A DNA stretch of 18,636 bases from CAYRAV01 sp964422365 (GTDB lineage: Bacteria; Bacillota; Clostridia; Lachnospirales; Lachnospiraceae): positions 1 through 18,636 of the forward strand of contig CAYRAV010000061.1 in NCBI GenBank assembly GCA_964422365.1, read 5' to 3'. A program made the translations under genes and the position numbers. The notes beneath the pieces are model-generated. The model was not told the DNA's origin. It made no database searches and saw nothing but the letters and a program-made list of their open reading frames with translations. Below, piece by piece: positions 14,558 through 18,636 of the stretch; position 1 is the stretch's first letter, and each line of letters begins with the position of its first letter.

Positions 14558-17134
14558 CTATTTTAAATATGTTCCATTTTCACCAATCTTGCCATTTGGT
14601 GCTCCTGCTGTCTGTAATACATAAACTCTCATGTTACCTTTTCCAGAACATTTTGCTGTTAACGTACCATTACATTCAATCTTATCTCCTGTTACCATAT
14701 CTACATATGTACCACTTGGCACCCCGCTAAATGTAGCATCTCCTGAGATTGTAACACATACAAAACTGTCTGTGCTGCCTTCTGTATAGCGTCTCTTAAA
14801 TGCAATATTGCCATCACATCCCTCTGTTGAATACTGACCCTTGCGTAATGCAGGAACTGCTCTTCTAATTAAGTTTAATCTTTGAATGTGTTTTGCTAAT
14901 GTACTATTCAAAGTATCTGCCATAGCCCCTGTTGCACCACTATAGGTAGCAAAATCTGTGCAGTTAACGCTTCCTTCAATATGGTCACCAAAATATGCAC
15001 GTCCGGTTTCTGCTAATGGTGCATTCGGACCAACATCAATTGGCTTGCCCGCCTGGAATTCAATTTCACTACCATAGTAAAGACAAGGAATACCACGGAA
15101 TGTAAACATTAAATCAAGATTCTCTGCCCATGCATCTGTACCACCATTATAACGTAGTGTTTGACATTCATCCGGACCATAATCATGAGAGTCTACATAA
15201 ACTACATTCCATGTTGAATCATTAAAATACTTATCTTCTCCCTTTGCTGTACCAAATGCACTCGATGCACTAATAAAACTCCAATGCATCTGGAAGTCAA
15301 TCACATCCATCCCTGATTTCTTACTATAATCCGGTTTGTGATATTCATTGCCTTTTAAGAAAGCATTATCACTTTCCGGTTGGGAAGATCCAGATTGGTT
15401 TGATGTATAATGACTCTGAACCAGATTTTCATTACTTGCAGTGTCATTGCTCCATCTTCCTGTCCAGCTGCTATCATCTGCCCATGTATAGAAAGCAGTT
15501 GAAATTGGTGCTTCTCCACGATACCAAACATCATGCCCTTTTGTACATACCTCTCCAAACATATAGAAATTATCTCCACCTGTTTCCTTGAATGCCGGTA
15601 AAAATACAGAGTTCAATGTCAGTCTGGAAATATGTTTTACAGTATCTACACGAAAACCATCTACACCCATGTTAATATACTTATTATAACAATCTACCAA
15701 ATACTTATATACCTTCGGATTTTCTGTTTCCAAATCGAAACAATCATCCGCAATCGTCTTATCCTGTGCACTGTAGTTATCCCAGTCACCACCGCCACAG
15801 AAACCATTATGGTGATAAATATTATCTGGATCATTGCTTCCATTCATAACTGCTTGATTACGTTCTGAATATACATCACTGTCTAATTGCAGCAAGTTTC
15901 TTTCACCCCAGTTGCATGTATGATTGAATACAACATCCTGAATAATCTTCATGCCTTTTTCATGTACCGCATTAATCAAATCCTGATAACTTGCATCTGA
16001 AGATTCATATCTGCTGTCAACCTTACTAAAGTCATATGCATGATAACCATGATAGTCATAACCACTTCTGTTTTCTACAACAGGTGTAATCCATATTGCT
16101 GAAAAGCCAAGCGATTTGATATAATCAAGCTTTTCAATCAAACCTTTAAAATCCCCTCTCCATGCTGGATCATCATCTCCATTATGAGCCTTTTGGTCTT
16201 CTTCACAATGTGCATTATTACTTTTATCTCCATCAAAAAATCTAGTTGTAATGACAAAATAAATGGTCTCATCCCTGAAGTCACCTCTTTCAAATGGTGC
16301 AGGCGTTGTATCCGGACCACTGGTAGATGGATTAGTTGTACTTGGTGTGTCTGTACTTGGTGTATCTCCGCCATCTTTTGCCCATTTTCCATCTTTATAT
16401 GTATACTCTCCAGCTTCTGTTAAAGTAAATTCCTCACTTTGCTCTGTTCCATTGCTGAATAAGAAATTTACTTTGGATACTCCATTAAATGTATAGCTAT
16501 AGAACCCATCACTGTCCTTTTGTAACCTTTCTCCAGGCCAGCTGAACTCAACATCATTTGGAAGTGCATTCCATGCATATAACTGTACATCATTCCATTC
16601 TGAACTATAATGAATGGTGATAGTTTCCTTGCTGTTTTCTGCCTTCCTGACTGCCATTGTACCCATTACTTGTGTTATTACATTATTTGCTTCTTGTTCT
16701 GTAACCTTTGCAATCTTATTTTCTGCTGTAGCTGTCAGATAATCTTCTGTAGCATTCTTTACAAAACGATCTTCATCAAACCAATACTCTCCTGATTCAC
16801 AAGATATACTTGCTGTCTGAAACCCCATATCATCAAGTATGATTTGAAATTCCAACTCTTTAGCAGCTGATATTGTATAGGAATACCATCCTTCTGCTTC
16901 CTGCTCCATTGGCACTCCCGGATAGGACATGGAAACTTTTTCTCCATTCATACTTGTGTAATAAAACCGCGGTGAAGAAGCACTGTCCCATTTGTAATGA
17001 ACCGTAATTCCACTTTTTGCAATAGTATTTTCAACAGTTTTGTTCGCAATAACCTTTGGTACTGTCATTGCACCAGCAGTGCCAACTACTAAAATTGCAG
17101 CTGCAATCATTGCCGTTTTTAAATATTTTTTCAT
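14558..17134 (-). CDS. Secreted GH13 alpha-amylase with two CBM26-like modules (amylase 2)
   Basis: 858 residues. ATG 17134 is chosen because AAAGGAG (17141-17147) is 6 nt away and because MKKYLKT is shared with amylase 1; the frame stays open up to 17236, but that part overlaps the promoter. Domains match amylase 1: signal peptide ~1-24, CBM26-like modules at ~40-125 and ~170-252, linker TPSTDTPSTTNPST, a GH13 barrel and a C-terminal beta domain. Catalytic residues are intact: D400 and H405 in DVVFNH, nucleophile D497 in GVDGFRVDTVKH, E528 in FGEVC, and H650/D651 in YVDSHD. Domain B is shorter and Gly/Asn-rich (HHNGFCGGGDWDNYSAQD), unlike amylase 1, so cleavage pattern or preferred substrate may differ. 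No anchor is seen; it is predicted to be extracellular and to supply malto-oligosaccharides. Confidence 0.93.
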   Translation of the reverse strand: MKKYLKTAMIAAAILVVGTAGAMTVPKVIANKTVENTIAKSGITVHYKWDSASSPRFYYTSMNGEKVSMSYPGVPMEQEAEGWYSYTISAAKELEFQIILDDMGFQTASISCESGEYWFDEDRFVKNATEDYLTATAENKIAKVTEQEANNVITQVMGTMAVRKAENSKETITIHYSSEWNDVQLYAWNALPNDVEFSWPGERLQKDSDGFYSYTFNGVSKVNFLFSNGTEQSEEFTLTEAGEYTYKDGKWAKDGGDTPSTDTPSTTNPSTSGPDTTPAPFERGDFRDETIYFVITTRFFDGDKSNNAHCEEDQKAHNGDDDPAWRGDFKGLIEKLDYIKSLGFSAIWITPVVENRSGYDYHGYHAYDFSKVDSRYESSDASYQDLINAVHEKGMKIIQDVVFNHTCNWGERNLLQLDSDVYSERNQAVMNGSNDPDNIYHHNGFCGGGDWDNYSAQDKTIADDCFDLETENPKVYKYLVDCYNKYINMGVDGFRVDTVKHISRLTLNSVFLPAFKETGGDNFYMFGEVCTKGHDVWYRGEAPISTAFYTWADDSSWTGRWSNDTASNENLVQSHYTSNQSGSSQPESDNAFLKGNEYHKPDYSKKSGMDVIDFQMHWSFISASSAFGTAKGEDKYFNDSTWNVVYVDSHDYGPDECQTLRYNGGTDAWAENLDLMFTFRGIPCLYYGSEIEFQAGKPIDVGPNAPLAETGRAYFGDHIEGSVNCTDFATYSGATGAMADTLNSTLAKHIQRLNLIRRAVPALRKGQYSTEGCDGNIAFKRRYTEGSTDSFVCVTISGDATFSGVPSGTYVDMVTGDKIECNGTLTAKCSGKGNMRVYVLQTAGAPNGKIGENGTYLK

Positions 17135-17183
17135 ATTCTGCTCCTTTCTTTTTTGCTGCATATTTACTGTAACCCTTATGTTT

Positions 17184-17212
17184 ATTGTACAATTATTACA
17201 AAGAAAGTACAA
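17184..17212 (-). promoter_or_regulatory. Predicted promoter of amylase 2
   Basis: TTGTAC (17207-17212) and TACAAT (17184-17189) are 17 nt apart on the minus strand, giving a leader of about 43 nt. The block at 17183-17201 is shared with the amylase 1 promoter and contains the palindrome TTGTACAA only in this copy. Confidence 0.65.
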
Positions 17213-17341
17213 GTCAAATATTTTTGTGAAATTCACTAATTTTCCCCTTATCCTTTTAGTAATTTTATATAATTTTATTATTTTATCAATATTTCCTGTG
17301 CCAAAATCACAAAAAGAGTTTTAAATATTATATATGACATA

Positions 17342-17369
17342 TTAGACTTTCTTATAAATATGATATAAT
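17342..17369 (+). promoter_or_regulatory. Possible plus-strand extended -10 promoter
   Basis: TTAGAC (17342-17347), a 16-nt spacer and TATAAT (17364-17369), the latter with a TG extension (TGATATAAT), form a plus-strand promoter pattern. Transcription would begin just before a perfect 7-bp hairpin (17372-17396) and continue antisense into the FliK-like gene. There is no plus-strand gene downstream. Chance occurrence in AT-rich DNA is a real alternative. Confidence 0.35.
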
Positions 17370-17371
17370 GC

Positions 17372-17396
17372 CCAAAAGAGTATGTAACACTTTTGG
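17372..17396 (-). terminator. Weak hairpin after the FliK-like gene
   Basis: CCAAAAG (17372-17378) and CTTTTGG (17390-17396) form a short A/U-rich stem 35 bases after the stop at 17431. There is no clear U-tract, so it is a weak terminator candidate. Confidence 0.35.
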
Positions 17397-17430
17397 CACT
17401 CAAGTAAATCCATATTACTACTCTTCTGAT

Positions 17431-18378
17431 TTATTCCAGCAAAAATTCTTGTATATATAACTTTCCTTTGCCTTTCACATCATAATTCAATTTACTCTTT
17501 GGTTTTCCAAAAAATTTTTCTGTTATCCATTCCGCTTTTTTATTATCTTCTATCGTGACATATTCTGATTCACAAATAATATCCTTCTCCTGCAGTTTTT
17601 CTTTCCACTGCTTTTCCTGTTCTTCTAAAAGCTCTTTTGTATGCTCTTTTTCTACCTGAACTAACAGATAAAAGTTATTCTGTCCCATATTTCTTTTTAT
17701 TTTTTCCCATTCAATATAAATTGTAATAATTCCAAGATATCTTGTTTCTAATTCTAAAATAACATTTCCTGCTGCATCATTCCCTATGTTCTGATTTTCT
17801 TTTTTTCCTTCCTCATTTTCTTTGTATTGATAAAGTTTTATTTTTTTGACATGCTTTTTTATTTTTTTCATTAACAAAATATCTTCCACTTGCAAATCAG
17901 GATATTTCATAAGATATCCCAGTATATGAAAAATAGAATCCTTATTTACTGCCATCTGATATTTCATTAAACCTTTTACAATTTCCATATTCTTCTCTGT
18001 CGCTTTCAAACCTGCAGATTCCAATGCTTTGTACTGCACCAGCTCCTCTACTGAAATACTGCCCATTCTAAGTGGTGCAATCTCTATACGGTTGTTACTG
18101 TTTGCTCGTATGACAAAAGAAATTTTCTCTCCAATTGAAATGGATACACTATCTTCTATTCTGGCATTCAGATAATGTCCTTCACTTTCAATAGTCACTG
18201 ATTTTCCCTTTACTGCTATGACCGTTCCCTCAAAAGTCTGTCCCTTTGCCATGTTACGAAGATCCATTCCGTGACTGCCTTTTCCCATGCCTGCCTGTAT
18301 TCCTTTGACAGAACCTGTACTCTGCAATCCGCCTGTTGTCTTACTTCCGCCATTGATTCTTCCTCCAAATAAGGCCAA
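17431..18378 (-). CDS. FliK-like (flagellar hook-length control type) cytoplasmic protein
   Basis: 315 residues from TTG 18378, preceded by AGGGAG (18385-18390) 6 nt upstream; an ATG at 18399 gives 7 more residues but lacks a ribosome binding site. No signal peptide or membrane helix. Residues ~45-105 form a small beta module (GQTFEGTVIAVKGKSVTIES, then LNARIEDSVSISIGEKISFVI and IEIAPL) like the one that opens clostridial FliK-like proteins. A helical segment follows (ESAGLKATEKNMEIVKGLMK, then HILGYLMKYPDLQVEDILLM) that resembles a repeat seen in the same Lachnospiraceae proteins. The C-terminal ~100 residues (ETRYLGIITIYIEWEK, EKLQEKDIICESEYV) are loosely like the FliK C-terminal domain. 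Family recall is from pattern only. FliK measures hook length and switches export specificity, but no other flagellar gene is present here, so the assignment stays tentative. Confidence 0.5.
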   Translation of the reverse strand: MALFGGRINGGSKTTGGLQSTGSVKGIQAGMGKGSHGMDLRNMAKGQTFEGTVIAVKGKSVTIESEGHYLNARIEDSVSISIGEKISFVIRANSNNRIEIAPLRMGSISVEELVQYKALESAGLKATEKNMEIVKGLMKYQMAVNKDSIFHILGYLMKYPDLQVEDILLMKKIKKHVKKIKLYQYKENEEGKKENQNIGNDAAGNVILELETRYLGIITIYIEWEKIKRNMGQNNFYLLVQVEKEHTKELLEEQEKQWKEKLQEKDIICESEYVTIEDNKKAEWITEKFFGKPKSKLNYDVKGKGKLYIQEFLLE

Positions 18379-18418
18379 TGATATCTCCCTGCCTTCCATA
18401 AATATTTTTATTTATTTT

Positions 18419-18424
18419 ATTATA
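18419..18424 (-). promoter_or_regulatory. Predicted -10 box of the FliK-like gene
   Basis: TATAAT lies on the minus strand about 20-40 bases upstream of the possible starts, in the short gap after the terminator at 18465-18495. No convincing -35 box accompanies it. Confidence 0.4.
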
Positions 18425-18464
18425 AGTAACACTGGAAAACAAGTATATTTTTTATAACAGCAAA

Positions 18465-18495
18465 ATACCGGACCATTTTACCATTGGTCCGGTAT
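18465..18495 (-). terminator. Strong terminator after the partial gene at the right edge
   Basis: ATACCGGACCA (18465-18475) and TGGTCCGGTAT (18485-18495) form a perfect 11-bp GC-rich stem with a 9-nt loop. On the minus strand it is followed by TTTTGCTGTTAT. It closes the gene ending at 18542. Confidence 0.85.
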
Positions 18496-18541
18496 CTGCT
18501 TTGATACAAATGTACTATTTATAATGTATCCTTTTATCAAA

Positions 18542-18636
18542 TTATTTTTTTGTTACCTTAATTGTCACCTTCTTCATTAACGTTTTCTTTGAACCGTCTT
18601 TTATCTTGCAGTATACATAATAGGTTCCTTTCTTAG
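18542..18636 (-). CDS. C-terminal end of a probable surface Ig-like protein (partial)
   Basis: The frame enters from the right edge and ends at TAA 18542-18544, giving 31 residues including KKGTYYVYCKIKDGSKKTL and ending VTIKVTKK. The alternating aromatic/charged beta pattern GTYYVYCKI with a final VTIKV strand is typical of the last strands of Ig-like or FN3-like modules in secreted Lachnospiraceae proteins. Too little is present to name a family. Confidence 0.6.
   Translation of the reverse strand, partial: KKGTYYVYCKIKDGSKKTLMKKVTIKVTKK

Noticed and set aside
17135..17236. 34-residue N-terminal extension of amylase 2
   Set aside because: It overlaps the predicted promoter, has no signal-peptide character, and the paralog starts at the same MKKYLKT.

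Overview
The window is a low-GC Firmicutes chromosome segment. It is most consistent with a motile, starch-degrading Lachnospiraceae such as the Roseburia/Agathobacter/Butyrivibrio group. The reasons are strong AGGAGG-type ribosome binding sites with frequent GTG and TTG starts, large secreted GH13 amylases with tandem starch-binding modules, secreted FN3/Ig-like surface proteins, an Rpn-type (PD-(D/E)XK) nuclease with EGR repeats, and a protein that resembles FliK. The genus is an inference. Every gene I accept is on the minus strand, so transcription runs from high to low coordinates.

From right to left: (1) 18542-18636 is the 3' end of a secreted Ig-like protein, closed by a strong hairpin. 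(2) 17431-18378 is a cytoplasmic FliK-like protein. (3) 14558-17134 and 11410-14103 are two paralogous secreted alpha-amylases, each with its own closely related promoter and its own terminator. They appear to be a duplication pair whose 3' ends were recently homogenised, while domain B of the catalytic barrel diverged. (4) 6587-11121 is a tightly coupled four-gene operon: ABC ATPase, ABC-2 permease, GldG-like auxiliary protein and DUF4340 protein. The last two junctions I could check at stop/start level are TAATG overlaps (ATPase/permease and GldG-like/DUF4340). Its promoter has a good -10 box, a poor -35 box and palindromes, suggesting regulation. (5) 2523-5658 is an accessory block with a tyrosine recombinase, a full Rpn-type gene and a truncated promoter-proximal copy of its 3' end. 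Two inverted copies of a 29-bp palindrome bound it. (6) 680-2328 is a secreted FN3-M15 peptidase gene split by a frameshift at an A5 run. (7) 1-567 is the 5' part of a secreted Ig-like (BIG2-type) protein with a Pro/Glu-rich repeat linker.

The most unusual signal outside the genes is a family of structured interspersed repeats with three copies (5380-5538, 6311-6415, 14324-14482). Two copies are exactly 159 bp. Their outer stem carries two compensatory base-pair changes around a conserved loop, so the fold, not only the sequence, seems to be maintained. The second notable signal is the inverted palindrome pair around the recombinase/Rpn block, which could be an invertible or mobile unit. No tRNA, rRNA or CRISPR array was seen.
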